Source of the DNA: Alistipes sp.
GTDB taxonomy: Bacteria; Bacteroidota; Bacteroidia; Bacteroidales; Rikenellaceae
NCBI RefSeq assembly: GCF_020026455.1
Contig: NZ_JAHHQJ010000001.1
Span: forward strand, 278,281 to 342,280
Direction of reading: 5' to 3'
Length of the DNA stretch: 64,000 nucleotides
A program made the position numbers and the translations under genes. The notes under the pieces were generated by a model. That model worked only from the letters and a program-made list of their open reading frames with translations. It did no database searches and had not been told where the DNA came from. Each line of letters opens with the position of its first letter. Within the stretch, counting starts at the first letter, position 1. Shown in pieces: positions 47,917-58,700 of this stretch.

Positions 47917-50900
47917 TTAGAACGTTACGGTTACACCGCCCGAGAAGGTGCGGATCGGGGCGTAGTAGTAGGGGTTCGTGATTCCGTTGATGGCCTGACG
48001 CGGATCGAGACCCTGACGCTTGGACCAGTACCATACGTTGTCGCAGGCGAAGTAGATACGCAGATTCTCGACGAGGAATTTGCGCGTGATGCGCTTGGGA
48101 AGCGTATAGCCGAGCGTGATGTTCTGGATGTTCAGGTACGAGGCGCTGATGAGGAAACGGTCCGAGATGGCTGCCTGGTCCGTGTCGTCGTAAGCAAATC
48201 GCGGAATGTTCGAACCGGAGTTCTCGGGAGTCCACGAATTGAGCAGATCGTGGTGGTAGTTGTTGCCGGTCGACGTGCCTGACGGGGAGTTCATATAGAA
48301 CCTGTAACCCTCGTCGAGAACTTGTCCGCCGAGCTGGTAGGTGAAGCCGATCGAGAAGTCGATGCCATGGAAGCGCAGCGACGTGCCGAAACCTCCGTAG
48401 ACATCGGGCAGGGCGTCTCCGTGCATTTCGCGACCCTCCTGCGAGGCTACCGAGTAATCGGAGGTCTTGATGCGCTTCTTGGTGCCGTCCTCTTCGGTTT
48501 TGTAGGTGTACCACTGCGATTTTCCGGTCTCGGGGTCTACTCCCGCATAGGTCGGAACGTAGAACGAGAAGACGGATTCCCCTTCGGTGAGGAATTTGGT
48601 GCTCTGCCAGCGGCCTACGTGTTTGCCGTCGGCCGTGGTGTTGTTTTTGAACTGCTCCGGCAGGCGGGTCACCTCATTCTTGTAGTGGGTCATGTTGAGC
48701 GAGAAGTCCCACACCAGGTTTTTGGTCCGGATCAGGTCGGCGTGCAGCTCGATTTCGAAACCACGGTTGACCATGTCGCCGATGTTGGTGAAAATCGTCG
48801 TGTAACCTGCCTCGATCGGGGTGGCCAGTTCGAAGAGCATGTCGGTGGTCTTGCGGTTGAAGACATCGAGGCTACCCGACAGGCGGTTGTCCCAGAAGCC
48901 GAACTCTACGCCGACATTGAGGTTGGCGTTGGTCTCCCAGGTGATGTCGGGATTGCCTTTCTGGAAGAGGACGCTCGTAACGCCGTCGCCGCTGCTCAGG
49001 ATTTCGCGGTAGTCGGTATAGCGGTAGTAGGATTCGGCCCGCGATCCGAGGTTGTCGTTACCCTGAGAACCGTACGATGCCTTGACCTTCAGCATGTTGA
49101 CCCACGGTGCGTTGAACCAGCTCTCGCGGTTGATGATCCAGGCTGCACCGAGCGACCAGAAGTTACCCCAGCGGTGGTCGGGGTGGAAGCGCGACGATGC
49201 GTCGCGGCGGTACGAGCCCGAGAGATAGATGCGGTTGTCATAATCGTACTGTCCGCGGAAGAAGTAACCTTCGTTGTTGTACTCCAGAACCGACGAACCC
49301 GACCGCGACGAGTCGATGACTGCGCCGCTGAGCTCGGTGTTGTCCGGCGAGAACATCATGGTGCGCGAACCGTACAGACCGTAGGATTTGCGGTTGTACA
49401 TTTCATGACCGAAGAGCAGGTCGAGGTTGTGGACCTCGGCGAAGGTGTTGTTGTAGGTCAGGAGCTGCTGCATGTTGTAGGCGATCTCCCGGCCGTGGCT
49501 CTTGTAGACAGAACCGCCCGATTCGGCGAACTGTCCGTAGTAGGGGTTCGACACATTCGTGCCGCGGGTCTCGTCGAGCGATACGCTGCCGTTGAGGGTC
49601 AGTTTCAGGCCCTTGTACAGGGAGAAGTCGGCAAATCCGTTGGCGATTAAGGCGTTGCCCTCGTTGATGTACTTGTTGAGCTGGATGTCCTGAAGGTCGT
49701 TGCTCTTGCCGCCGTTGGTGCGCAGTGCTCCGCCGTTGCGGCCGTCGCCGGTATCGTACATCTTGAAGCCGTATTTGTCGATCATGATCTTGCCGTTGCC
49801 GTCGCGCATGTAGACCGGATAGATCGGAGCCATGCGGATCGCCGTGGCAAATGCGTTTCCGCCGTCGGCATTACCTTCGCCCTGGCCTTCGCCGTCGGCA
49901 TTGGGCTTGTTGCCGTTGTGCCAGACAAAGTGGGTGTAGGACATGTTACCGCCGACTTTCAGCCACTTTTTGGCCTGGTAGTCCGCGCGCAGGCGGGCGG
50001 TATAGCGTTCGCTGTTCGAACCGTCGACGATACCCGTGTTGTCCAGGTAACCGAGCGATGCGAAGAAATTGGCGCGGTCCGTTGCGCCGGAAACGTTGAC
50101 GTTATACTCCTGACGGAATGCGGCCGATTTGTAGATTTCGTCGAGCCAGTTGTCGGGCTGCAGGTAGAATTTCTGTCCGTTGGAGTCGGTTACCAGACGG
50201 CCCTGCGTCGCACGCGGGTTGAGACGGCCGTTTTCGCCGATGAGGTTCTGGCCTTCGGGCACGGTGAAGACGTTGTAGCCTAGACCTCCGGGATCGTTCG
50301 AGGTCAGCAACTTGTTGGCCGAGGCGTAGGCATCCGCAGCAGATTGCTTCTTATTGAGCTTGTAATAGTTGTAGAGCGACTTGTGGTGCATCTCGTAGTA
50401 TTCGCCCGCATCCTCCACGATGTCGTAGGTCTGCAGCGCACGGGTGTTGATGCCCCACTTGCCGTCGAAAGTCACGGTGGCCTCGCCGGCCTTCGCACGC
50501 TTGGTCGTGACCATGATGACGCCGTTCGCACCGCGGGCGCCGTACAGGGCGTTCGATGCGGCGTCCTTGAGAACGCTGATCGACTCGATGTCGGCGGCGT
50601 TGATGTTGTTGATGTCGCCTTCGTAGGGCACGCCGTCTACAACCCACAGCGGGTCGTTTTGGGCATTCATCGAACCGTAGCCGCGCACGTAAATCTTCTG
50701 GCCGGCACCCGGACGACCCGATGCGGCGGAGAACTGCACTCCGGCAATTTTGCCGACGAGGGCATCCCCGACGTTCGAAGACTGCGTCTTGATCAGATCA
50801 TCGGATTTGATCACCTTCGCCGCACCGGTGAAGGCGTCTTTCTTGGCTGTACCGAAAGCCACTACGATCACATCGTCGATGTCCTGGGAGTCCTCTTTCA

Positions 50901-51183
50901 AGGTGATGCTGATCCGGGTCTTGCCTCCGATGGCCACCTTTTGGGTTTCATAGCCGATGAAGGATACGATCAGCGATCCGTTTTCGGGAGCCGCAATGGT
51001 GAAGCTACCGTCTCCGTTGGAGGTTGTGCCGACCTGCGTGCCGTCGACCATAACTGTCGCTCCGGCTACCGGTTTCCCGTCGGGACCGGTGACTGTACCG
51101 GAAATCTGCTTACTTTGGGCCAGAGAAAATAAAATCCCCCCCCCGAGTAACGCAATTAACGATAGTAGAATTTTTCTTCCCAT
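47917..51183 (-). CDS. SusC/RagA-family TonB-dependent outer-membrane transporter (unit 1)
   Basis: This 1088-residue protein has a signal peptide (MGRKILLSLIALLGGGILFS), a carboxypeptidase-regulatory-like domain (residues 25-95; GTVTGPDGKPVAGATVMVDG), a TonB box region (IDDVIVVAFGTAKKDAFTG), a plug domain (VRGYGSMNAQNDPLWVVDGV) and a large beta-barrel ending in aromatic VTF. It lacks the STN domain seen in transporters that signal to an anti-sigma factor, so induction is not through that route. The promoter TTTG-N20-TACATTTG is at 51224-51255. It forms a two-gene unit with the SusD protein at 46232-47896. Confidence 0.94.
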   Translation of the reverse strand: MGRKILLSLIALLGGGILFSLAQSKQISGTVTGPDGKPVAGATVMVDGTQVGTTSNGDGSFTIAAPENGSLIVSFIGYETQKVAIGGKTRISITLKEDSQDIDDVIVVAFGTAKKDAFTGAAKVIKSDDLIKTQSSNVGDALVGKIAGVQFSAASGRPGAGQKIYVRGYGSMNAQNDPLWVVDGVPYEGDINNINAADIESISVLKDAASNALYGARGANGVIMVTTKRAKAGEATVTFDGKWGINTRALQTYDIVEDAGEYYEMHHKSLYNYYKLNKKQSAADAYASANKLLTSNDPGGLGYNVFTVPEGQNLIGENGRLNPRATQGRLVTDSNGQKFYLQPDNWLDEIYKSAAFRQEYNVNVSGATDRANFFASLGYLDNTGIVDGSNSERYTARLRADYQAKKWLKVGGNMSYTHFVWHNGNKPNADGEGQGEGNADGGNAFATAIRMAPIYPVYMRDGNGKIMIDKYGFKMYDTGDGRNGGALRTNGGKSNDLQDIQLNKYINEGNALIANGFADFSLYKGLKLTLNGSVSLDETRGTNVSNPYYGQFAESGGSVYKSHGREIAYNMQQLLTYNNTFAEVHNLDLLFGHEMYNRKSYGLYGSRTMMFSPDNTELSGAVIDSSRSGSSVLEYNNEGYFFRGQYDYDNRIYLSGSYRRDASSRFHPDHRWGNFWSLGAAWIINRESWFNAPWVNMLKVKASYGSQGNDNLGSRAESYYRYTDYREILSSGDGVTSVLFQKGNPDITWETNANLNVGVEFGFWDNRLSGSLDVFNRKTTDMLFELATPIEAGYTTIFTNIGDMVNRGFEIELHADLIRTKNLVWDFSLNMTHYKNEVTRLPEQFKNNTTADGKHVGRWQSTKFLTEGESVFSFYVPTYAGVDPETGKSQWYTYKTEEDGTKKRIKTSDYSVASQEGREMHGDALPDVYGGFGTSLRFHGIDFSIGFTYQLGGQVLDEGYRFYMNSPSGTSTGNNYHHDLLNSWTPENSGSNIPRFAYDDTDQAAISDRFLISASYLNIQNITLGYTLPKRITRKFLVENLRIYFACDNVWYWSKRQGLDPRQAINGITNPYYYAPIRTFSGGVTVTF

Positions 51184-51223
51184 AAGCGTTAATTTAAATA
51201 ATTTTTTAAATAAAGTCTACAGG

Positions 51224-51255
51224 CAAATGTAATAAAATGTGGACTTGCATACAAA
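51224..51255 (-). promoter_or_regulatory. Promoter of the SusC/SusD unit 1
   Basis: On the minus strand TTTG (51255-51252), a 20-base spacer and TACATTTG (51231-51224) match the Bacteroidota consensus. It lies 40 bases before the SusC ATG in strongly AT-rich DNA. Confidence 0.8.
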
Positions 51256-51719
51256 TAAAATATTAAAATAATTTATCTGTATGACACATATATACCTGAT
51301 TGGGTTATATTGCTTGCAATTTGGAAAAAAGCAGGGTTTTTGTGGTTGCAATTTGTAATCTGTGTTTTCGGGCGTTTCGGGCGAATGGGGAGCCGGGTGC
51401 TCTTTGGCACATGTGTGAATCGGCCTTCAAGAGCGTCCCCGGATGTTCTCTGGATCGGTGGCGCGACAGGGCGGAGCGGGCTTTTCGGCAGGAGGAGTTT
51501 CGGCGAGTTTTCGGGAAGAGGCAAGATCCGGGGGAGGGATGTGGTTTCGGCGAGGGTGGTTGGTGTGTTTTTGAGGTGTTTTGAGTTGCGGGGGCGGGTT
51601 CGGGAGAGGGGCTGTCAGAGGGAGCGAAGAGGTCGGGAAGCGATGGATTCGGTCGGAACGGGCGAGCGTTATTGGGGCGCAGGAATGATTTGCGGAAAAG
51701 GGGGGATGGGCGGAAGATG
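51256..51719. other. Long gap between the two nutrient-uptake units
   Basis: The first 70 bases are AT-rich (upstream of the SusC promoter). The rest is GC-rich with an unusual strand bias: the plus strand is rich in G and poor in C. I see no gene, regulator or inverted repeat that could be an operator. Confidence 0.4.
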
Positions 51720-51720
51720 G

Positions 51721-51755
51721 AAAAAGGCGGAATCCGTTGCCGAATTCCGCCCTTT
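51721..51755 (-). terminator. Intrinsic terminator of the GH18 polysaccharide-utilisation unit
   Basis: On the minus strand GGCGGAAT pairs with ATTCCGCC around a 10-base loop, followed by TTTTT. It lies 24 bases after the stop of the DUF1735/LamG gene. Confidence 0.88.
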
Positions 51756-51779
51756 TCAAAAATAGGGATAACCGTGCGG

Positions 51780-52922
51780 TTACTTGATCTCGATGGGGGT
51801 GTCGAGGTCGGTGGGGAAGACCGGACCGCGGGTCTGACCGTCCATCTTGCCGGTTGCATCCTTGATGGTGTTGCCGTTCATGCCTTCGCTGTTGAGTTTG
51901 TAGTAGCACTCCAGACCTTCGGACTTGGGATCTACCGACAGCATGTTTTTCTGCAGCTGGTTCTCCGTGCGGGCAACGCTCCACAGACGTACCTCGGCCA
52001 TCTTGCCGTTGAACGGACGCTCGCCCCACATGAAGCCGTCGACCTTGCCGATGAAGAATCCGCCGCCGCCGATGCCGTCACCGCCAATCATCAGCTCCTT
52101 GGATCCTGCGCTGCCTTCATTGACCTTGACGCCGTTTACATACATTCCGGCGAAGCCCGAAGCTGCATCGCGCACGAATGCCACATGGTACCATTGTTTG
52201 GTCTGCAATCCGTTGGGATTGTGGAACTGGACTTTACCTGCAATCTGGAGAAGATTGCGGGCAAGACCGCCGCCCTCGTCACCGATGCGTAGGATCAGCT
52301 CCCCCTCCTTGCCCATGACGGTGTTGTTGCCGTAGAAGTTGTCGACGTAGATCAGGGCCTCGTAGGTCAGCGACTTGAAGCCGCGGTCGCCGGGGATGGG
52401 TACATAGATGGCACTGTTGCTGAAGCGGGCCGCGTGGACCAGTCTCACCGGCTTGCTGATTACATAGTAGGTGATGTCGCCGCCGCTGATGATGGGGGCT
52501 GACGAGCTGGCGATACGAACGGGAAGTACATAGGTTTTGCCCTCCTCCACGGTGTTGAGGTTCGAGAGGGTGATGTTTACCTTGTCGGCATAGACCTTTT
52601 GCGCCTTGATTGCCGACTCCTTGACATTCATGGAGGCATGCTCCAGGTCGAAGAGCTTGTACTCGGTTCCGTTCTTGGCGTTGAACGCATCGACGGCCGC
52701 CTGATCGGCGAAGTCGTAGGTGAGCCGAACGTCGTTGGTCATCAGATTCGAAAGGCGGGCGCCGAGTTCAATGGCCATTTCATTGCTTTCGCCGATCTCC
52801 ACACGGTATTCGTCGCTTTCGAAATATACTTTGGATTCCAGCAAATCGCCCTGCGTATCGTTGCACGAATACAAGGATACCGAGGCCGCGGCAAATGCCA
52901 GATATTTTAATATTCTATTCAT
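51780..52922 (-). CDS. DUF1735 (BT_3987-like N-terminal) and LamG-like domain surface lipoprotein
   Basis: This 380-residue lipoprotein has the signal and lipobox LYSC (cysteine near residue 20). Residues 30-140 fit the DUF1735/BT_3987 N-terminal domain (VYFESDEYRVEIGES; ALGARLSNLMTNDV-like beta strands; YVLPVRIASSSAPIISG). Residues 150-370 fit a LamG/concanavalin-like glycan-binding fold (YEALIYVDNFY; QWYHVAFVRDAASGFAGMYVNG; FNGKMAEVRLWSVARTENQL). It is the last gene of the SusC-SusD-GH18 unit and probably binds the glycan at the surface, as a binding protein rather than an enzyme. The gene lies 27 bases after the GH18 gene. Confidence 0.88.
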   Translation of the reverse strand: MNRILKYLAFAAASVSLYSCNDTQGDLLESKVYFESDEYRVEIGESNEMAIELGARLSNLMTNDVRLTYDFADQAAVDAFNAKNGTEYKLFDLEHASMNVKESAIKAQKVYADKVNITLSNLNTVEEGKTYVLPVRIASSSAPIISGGDITYYVISKPVRLVHAARFSNSAIYVPIPGDRGFKSLTYEALIYVDNFYGNNTVMGKEGELILRIGDEGGGLARNLLQIAGKVQFHNPNGLQTKQWYHVAFVRDAASGFAGMYVNGVKVNEGSAGSKELMIGGDGIGGGGFFIGKVDGFMWGERPFNGKMAEVRLWSVARTENQLQKNMLSVDPKSEGLECYYKLNSEGMNGNTIKDATGKMDGQTRGPVFPTDLDTPIEIK

Positions 52923-52949
52923 TTTATTCGCTGTTTTTTAGGTGACAAA

Positions 52950-54059
52950 TTACATGGTAGGCTTCTGGTTCTTTTTCCAGTCGTTGAATACCTGTTGGTT
53001 GATCTGGATTGCCTGACGCATCCATTTGTAGTCGGGTTTGTTGTCGTAGTCGTTATCGAAACGATAGGCTCCGACTCCGCCCTTGTAACCTCCGTGAGCT
53101 GCATCCGGCATCCATCTCGCCTGGTGGAGCAGGACACCGCCGTTGGCGAAGTTCGACTCGAAGTTGTCGGTAATAATCAGCTTCCGGTCGTTGCCGCCGG
53201 GTGCGCGGTAGGAGGGTTGTGCTCTGCCGTAGGCCTGCGTGATCCAATAATCGACATACTCCTCCATGTCGGCACCGAAGTAGTTGATCAGACCGTCGAT
53301 GACCAGCAGCTTGTGCCCCTTGCCCTCGGGGTCGCTGGCCGGACCGATGTATTTGCCCATCTCCTTGACCAGCACCTTGATGGTGGTGCCGTCCAAAGAA
53401 CCGTCGGAGTCGTTGAAGCCCATGCCCGGCTCCCAGTCGATGTCGAAACCGTCCCATTCGCCGGTTACGAGCGAGTCGCAGATGGCCTTGGCGAACTTGG
53501 CGTAGGCCGGAAGGTTCTTCTCGAGGTTATTGCTGGGGCTGTAACCCCAGAAATTCCAGCGTGCCTGCTTCTTGGCTTCGGCGATTTTGTGGTCGGGCCA
53601 CTTCTCCTCTTCGGCCTGTCGGTAGATGTCTGTGTAGATCGATTCGGGGGTGCGGCCCTTGCCGATGTGCGAGAGCAGGCTTACCTCCAGCAGCTTGATG
53701 CCCTTCACCTTCTGGACAAATTCCTTGTCGGCCTTCTGCTCGGGGGTGATCTGCGATGCGCTGGGTGCGCCGCTCCACATGGAGACGATGTCGATCGAGT
53801 CGGGCATGGAGCTCAGATAACCTCTGCGCATGGTGCCCGTGGGCGACCAGTTGGAGAACCATCCGAAGGCTACGGGACGAGCGTAGTTTGCGGCCGAGGC
53901 GTGGTACTCGCGCAATTTGGCATAATACTCTTCGCTGCCGGGAGCTCCGGTGTTGTAGCCGCCGATGTGCTCGATCTGTATGTTCTCCACATCGGTGCAG
54001 CTTGTGAGAATCATACCTGCAAGGGGCAGCGAGTATAATAATTTCTTGATGATATTCAT
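52950..54059 (-). CDS. Glycoside hydrolase family 18 lipoprotein, endo-beta-N-acetylglucosaminidase type
   Basis: This 369-residue lipoprotein has the lipobox LTSC (cysteine near residue 21). The GH18 catalytic motif is intact: DGFDIDWEP near residues 201-209, matching DGxDxDxE with the acid/base glutamate. The barrel strand VAFGWFSNWSP and the late YWITQAYGRAQPS fit the family. GH18 members in SusC/SusD loci with DUF1735-LamG partners are often endoglycosidases acting on the chitobiose core of N-glycans, as in the B. thetaiotaomicron BT_3987 locus. That substrate is an inference from context. It probably sits on the cell surface and feeds oligosaccharides to the SusC/SusD pair upstream. Confidence 0.9.
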   Translation of the reverse strand: MNIIKKLLYSLPLAGMILTSCTDVENIQIEHIGGYNTGAPGSEEYYAKLREYHASAANYARPVAFGWFSNWSPTGTMRRGYLSSMPDSIDIVSMWSGAPSASQITPEQKADKEFVQKVKGIKLLEVSLLSHIGKGRTPESIYTDIYRQAEEEKWPDHKIAEAKKQARWNFWGYSPSNNLEKNLPAYAKFAKAICDSLVTGEWDGFDIDWEPGMGFNDSDGSLDGTTIKVLVKEMGKYIGPASDPEGKGHKLLVIDGLINYFGADMEEYVDYWITQAYGRAQPSYRAPGGNDRKLIITDNFESNFANGGVLLHQARWMPDAAHGGYKGGVGAYRFDNDYDNKPDYKWMRQAIQINQQVFNDWKKNQKPTM

Positions 54060-54096
54060 AATCTTGGTATTTGCTGTTTCGGGTTATGCTATTCTG

Positions 54097-55704
54097 TTAC
54101 TTCTTTGCCCACCAAAGGTTGGTCGCGCCGTTGTCGAGGCCGCCCAGCTTCTGCACGGCGTCGTCGTAGATCTCCTGTCCCTCGGAGGTTTGGTAGAAAC
54201 TCTCGGGGTACTTCATGCGGCGGATTCCGTCGGTCGAGGTGATGCCGATCGAGGATCCCCGGTTCTCCACGACGGGGTTCATCTTGGGATAGCCGGTTCT
54301 TCTGAAGTCGGTCCATGCCTCATGTCCGTTGGGGAACATGGCAAGGTACTTCTGGATCATGATCTTTTCGAGTTTTTCCTCTTCGCCGCCATCGAAGCTG
54401 GTCGTGGCGTGGGAGGGAACCGCAAAGTCGCAGTTGCCTTCACCCGAGAGGGAGTGCTTCATGGGGCGCTTGCCCGACATCAGATACTGCTCGGCACCCG
54501 ACACGCCGTTCTCCTCGAACGACATCTTGACACCGGCTTCGTAGTTGGTTTTCGCGTCGCCGAACTTGCCGCCCCACTTCAGAGCCGCCTCGGCCTTGAG
54601 GAACAATACCTCGGAGGTGCGCAGCCAATAGGTCGGGGTGCTCGATGTGAAGTTGGGCAGCGAGCACTCCTTGTAGGCCTTGAGACCGCCTTTGGTGTGG
54701 CCCGAGGGCACTGCCATATACTTCTGTCCGTCGTATGCCTTCACGGCGTTGGGGTTCTCGGCCGGCAGGAAATATTTGCTCAGGCGGGGGTCCTCATAGC
54801 CCATCAGATAGGAGTAGATGGTCGAACCCATGCGTGCCTCGCCGTATTTGGTGGCCAGCCACTCCACGTTGTTGATGAAGTTCATGCCTGCACCTGTCGC
54901 CATCTTGGCTTCGTCGTCCTTCGAGGTCATCACACCGATGCCGTCCAGTGACTTCTCGGCATACTGCTTGGCCTTTTCGGGGCTGGCGCTGCTGATGCGC
55001 ATGGCCAGACGCAACATGAGGGAGTTGGCATACTTCACCCATTTTTTCGCGTCTCCTCCGTATACGGCGTCGTATTTGGGCATGATGGCGATGCCGTTCT
55101 CGGCATAGTCCTTCAATGTCCCGATCGCGGCGGAGAGATCTTCCAGCATTTGGGTGTAGACCTCTTCCTCGGAGTCGAAGAAGATCTTCATGGTGTTGTC
55201 GGCAGCGTGGGAGTAGGGGATGGGACCGAAGGTGTCGACAGCCTTGTGCCATGCCGAGATCTTGAGGATCTGTGCCAGGGCGTACACCTCGGGGGTCTTG
55301 TTCTGCTCCGACGAAGCCTTCAGGCGCTTCCACGGGTCGAGCGATTTGGTGTAGGCCCAATCGTAGGTCGAGGCCACCCAGCCGTCCTTGAGGTAATAGC
55401 AGGGGTGGGAGTTACCGCCGTCCCAAGTGTTGGCCTCGCCGAAATAACCGCTCCAGATGTCGGCCGACAGGTGGTAGGCTACCTGGTAGGCATTGATGAT
55501 ATCGGTATCGTCGGCCTGGGTTCCTACCGGAAATACGTTCTTTTCCAGGGAGAGGACCATGCCGCCGACTGCGATGTTGTCGCGGATGCTCTCCTCATCG
55601 GTAACTTCAAAGGGGTTGGTATTGATCTGCTCATAGTCGCAGGCCGCAAGCAGCGAAGCTGTGCATACGCCTGCCATGAGTATATATCTGTTGATGTTTT
55701 TCAT
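54097..55704 (-). CDS. SusD/RagB-family outer-membrane lipoprotein (SusD-like_2 type, unit 2)
   Basis: This 535-residue lipoprotein has the lipobox LLAAC (cysteine near residue 22). The N-terminus YEQINTNPFEVTDEE is characteristic of the SusD-like_2 branch (NTNP motif), as are YALAQILKISAWHKAVDTFGPIPYS-type helices and the C-terminal GHEAWTDFRRTGYPK. It would bind glycan products of the GH18 enzyme and close over the SusC channel. It lies 12 bases after its SusC partner and 37 bases before the GH18 gene. Confidence 0.93.
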   Translation of the reverse strand: MKNINRYILMAGVCTASLLAACDYEQINTNPFEVTDEESIRDNIAVGGMVLSLEKNVFPVGTQADDTDIINAYQVAYHLSADIWSGYFGEANTWDGGNSHPCYYLKDGWVASTYDWAYTKSLDPWKRLKASSEQNKTPEVYALAQILKISAWHKAVDTFGPIPYSHAADNTMKIFFDSEEEVYTQMLEDLSAAIGTLKDYAENGIAIMPKYDAVYGGDAKKWVKYANSLMLRLAMRISSASPEKAKQYAEKSLDGIGVMTSKDDEAKMATGAGMNFINNVEWLATKYGEARMGSTIYSYLMGYEDPRLSKYFLPAENPNAVKAYDGQKYMAVPSGHTKGGLKAYKECSLPNFTSSTPTYWLRTSEVLFLKAEAALKWGGKFGDAKTNYEAGVKMSFEENGVSGAEQYLMSGKRPMKHSLSGEGNCDFAVPSHATTSFDGGEEEKLEKIMIQKYLAMFPNGHEAWTDFRRTGYPKMNPVVENRGSSIGITSTDGIRRMKYPESFYQTSEGQEIYDDAVQKLGGLDNGATNLWWAKK

Positions 55705-55716
55705 GGTTGTCGCGTT

Positions 55717-58700
55717 CTACAATTTAAACTTGATTGAGAATCCATAGCTGCGCACACTGGGCTGCATGAAGTAGTCGTTGCCCTGGCCGTAGGTGGCGGT
55801 CGAAGGGGTGAGTTCGGGATCGAACGGTGCCTCGCAGTAGATCATCCAGGGGTTGTTGGCGATGAACGAGATGGTGAGATCCTTCACTACGTTGCGGAAC
55901 CACTTGTTAGGCAGGGTGTAGCTCAGGGTCAGCTCTTGCAGGCGGATGTTGGTTGCGCTGTAGGTGTAGTAGCCCGAAGTCTGGTAGTCGCCCGTACCGA
56001 TCATCTGGTAGTAGGTCTTGGCATCGACGCGACCCTGACCGGGAAGCAGTGCACCGCCGGCCAGACGGTCGTCGCCCGAACGCTTCGATACACCGAACTT
56101 GTCGAGGATGGCCTCGGTCGACGAGGTGACGACGCCTCCGACGCGTGCCGTGAACAGGAAGCCCAGGCTCACGCCCTTATAGGAAATGGCGTTGTTCCAG
56201 CCCATGTTGTACTTGGGTGCGGTCGAGCCGAGGTAAACGGGCTCGCCGGCCTCCAGGGAATAGGTTCCGTCGCTCTTGATCTCCACGAAGCCCTGGCTGT
56301 CCTTCTTGAAGAAGGTGTTGGCATAGATGTCGTGGATGCTGCCGCCCTCCTTGAGGATGACGCGTCCCTTGTCCTTCAATACCTGGGGAATGTTGATGGG
56401 GTCATCCATCAGACCGGTCTTGTAGTTGCTGACCATCTCCTTGATCTCGTTGACGTTACGCGAGTAGGTGAAGGTCGACGAAAGGGCGAGACCCGACTTG
56501 AAGCGGTTGTTGTAGTTGACCATCACCTCCCAACCGCGGTTCTCCACGTCGCCGGCCTGAAGGTAGATCTTCTTATAGCCCGTGAACTCGGGGAGGTCGC
56601 CCAGGAAGGTCTGGTTCTTGGTGTTCGAGTGGTAGTAGGTTACCTCGGCATTGAAGCGGTTCCACAGACGCAGGCTCAAACCGAACTCGTAGGAATTGGT
56701 ACGCTCGGCCTTGAAGTCGGTGAAGGGATAGATGTCGGTGGGCTTCAGTGCGCCGCCGACGATGGGCGTGGTGACGGTGCCGGGGGTCAGGCCCGAGCGC
56801 GAGACGGGGGCGCCCACCTGGGTGAACGAGCCTCTTAGCTTGAGGAGCGAAACCCATTCGGGCATGTTGATCATCTCGGAGAGCAGGGCTGACAGTCCGA
56901 CCGAAGGATAGAAGAACGACTCCTCCTTGGTGTTCACCAGACGCGAGTTCCAGTCGTTGCGGCCGGTGAGCGTCAGGTAGAGCATGTTCTTCCAGCCCAG
57001 CTCCACGTTGGCGAAGATGGCGTGGTTGCGGACGCGCGAATCACCGCCCGCCTCGTCGGGACGGCCGTTGGCCGGGTCGATGTTGGTGGCCGAGAACTTG
57101 TTGGCCACGCCCAGCAGGCGACCCTTGTAGCCTCGTTCGAGCGACCAGAAGTTCGAGTAGCTCCAACCCACGTTGGCCGAAATCGACCAGTTGTCCCACA
57201 GTTTGTTGATGTTGACCATGGCGTCGGCATACTCCTGGCGGTCGTCGTAGTTCTGATAGCCGTAGAAACCCTTGTCGCTACCCTCGGTGAAAACCTCGTG
57301 GGACGAAGCATAGAGTTTGCGTTCCGACTTGATCTTGCTGTCGTCCATTCTGTAACGAGCCGATACGTTCAGCCAGTCGGTGATCTTGTAGGTCAGGCCC
57401 ACGTTGAACATGTAGCGGCTCTTTTCGTGGGTGACGATGTTGCGGAAGGCCGTCCAGTAGGGGTTTTGGTTGGCATAGACGCGGTCGGCCACGGGCCAGT
57501 ACATCACGGGGATGTTGCGGGTGGCGTCGTAGCGCTCGAAGCTCTTGATGGCCTCGAAGTTCTCGCCGCGCGGGAAGAGGTAGGCTGCCATCACGGGGTT
57601 CCAGTACTGACCCTGCGATACCATGTTGGTGTCCTCCTGCTTGATGTACGAAGCTCCGAGGTCGAGCTTGAGTTTGTCCTTTGCGAAGGTCGACGTGTTG
57701 CGGATCGTGAAGTTCAGACGGTCGTAAGAGTTGTTGGGAACGATACCGTCGGAATTGGTCGACGAGAACGACGCGAAGGTCTGGTTTTTGTCGTTTCCGG
57801 TAGTGAGCGTGATGGCGTTGATGAAGTTCATCCCGGTGTTGAAGAAGTCTTTCTTGGGGTCGTAGCCGGTGGGGGCGGCCATCTTGTCGCCCCAGCTCTC
57901 GTAGGCGCCGGCCTTGTTACCGTAGATCGTCTGGAACTCGGGGGTCATGTAGGCCTTCGAGAACTCCGACGACGAGGAGAACGAGACCTGGAGCTTGCCC
58001 TCGCGGCCTTTCTTGGTCGTGATGAGGATGACGCCGTTTGCTGCGCTGCTGCCGTAGAGTGCGGCGGCCGAAGGACCGCTCAGCACGGAGATGGACTCGA
58101 TATCTTCGGGGTTGAAGTCGGCGATACCCTCCGAGCCGGCCTTGCCCTCGCCCATGATGCCGCTGTCGGCACCTACCGAGGTGTTGAACAGGGGAATACC
58201 GTCGATTACGTAGAGTGCGTTGTTGTCGCCCTCGATCGACTTGGCTCCGCGCATGACCACACGGGTCGAACCGCCGACGCCGCTGGCGCTCTTGTTGATG
58301 TTCACACCGGCGATCTTACCGTTGAGCGAGTTGACGAAGTTGGCGTTTTTTACGGTGGTCAGCTCCTCGGCCTTCACCTGCTGTACGTTGTACGAAAGGG
58401 CCTTCTCCGAGCGCTTGATACCTAGTGCGGTTACGACTACGGCATCGAGTGTCGCGTTGTCCTCGGCGAGCTGGATGTCGACGACGGTCTGGCCTCCGAG
58501 GGTGATTTCCTGGGTCTTGTAGCCGATGTAGGAGAAGATGAGGGTGTTGCCCTTCTGGGCGTTGATGGTATAGTGGCCGTCGAGATCGGTGGTTGTACCG
58601 ATGGTGGTACCCTTGATGGATACGTTTACGCCGATAAGAGGTTGGTTGGCATTGTCGACAACCGTACCGGTCACACTGGCCTTGTTATCTTGTGTCTGGG

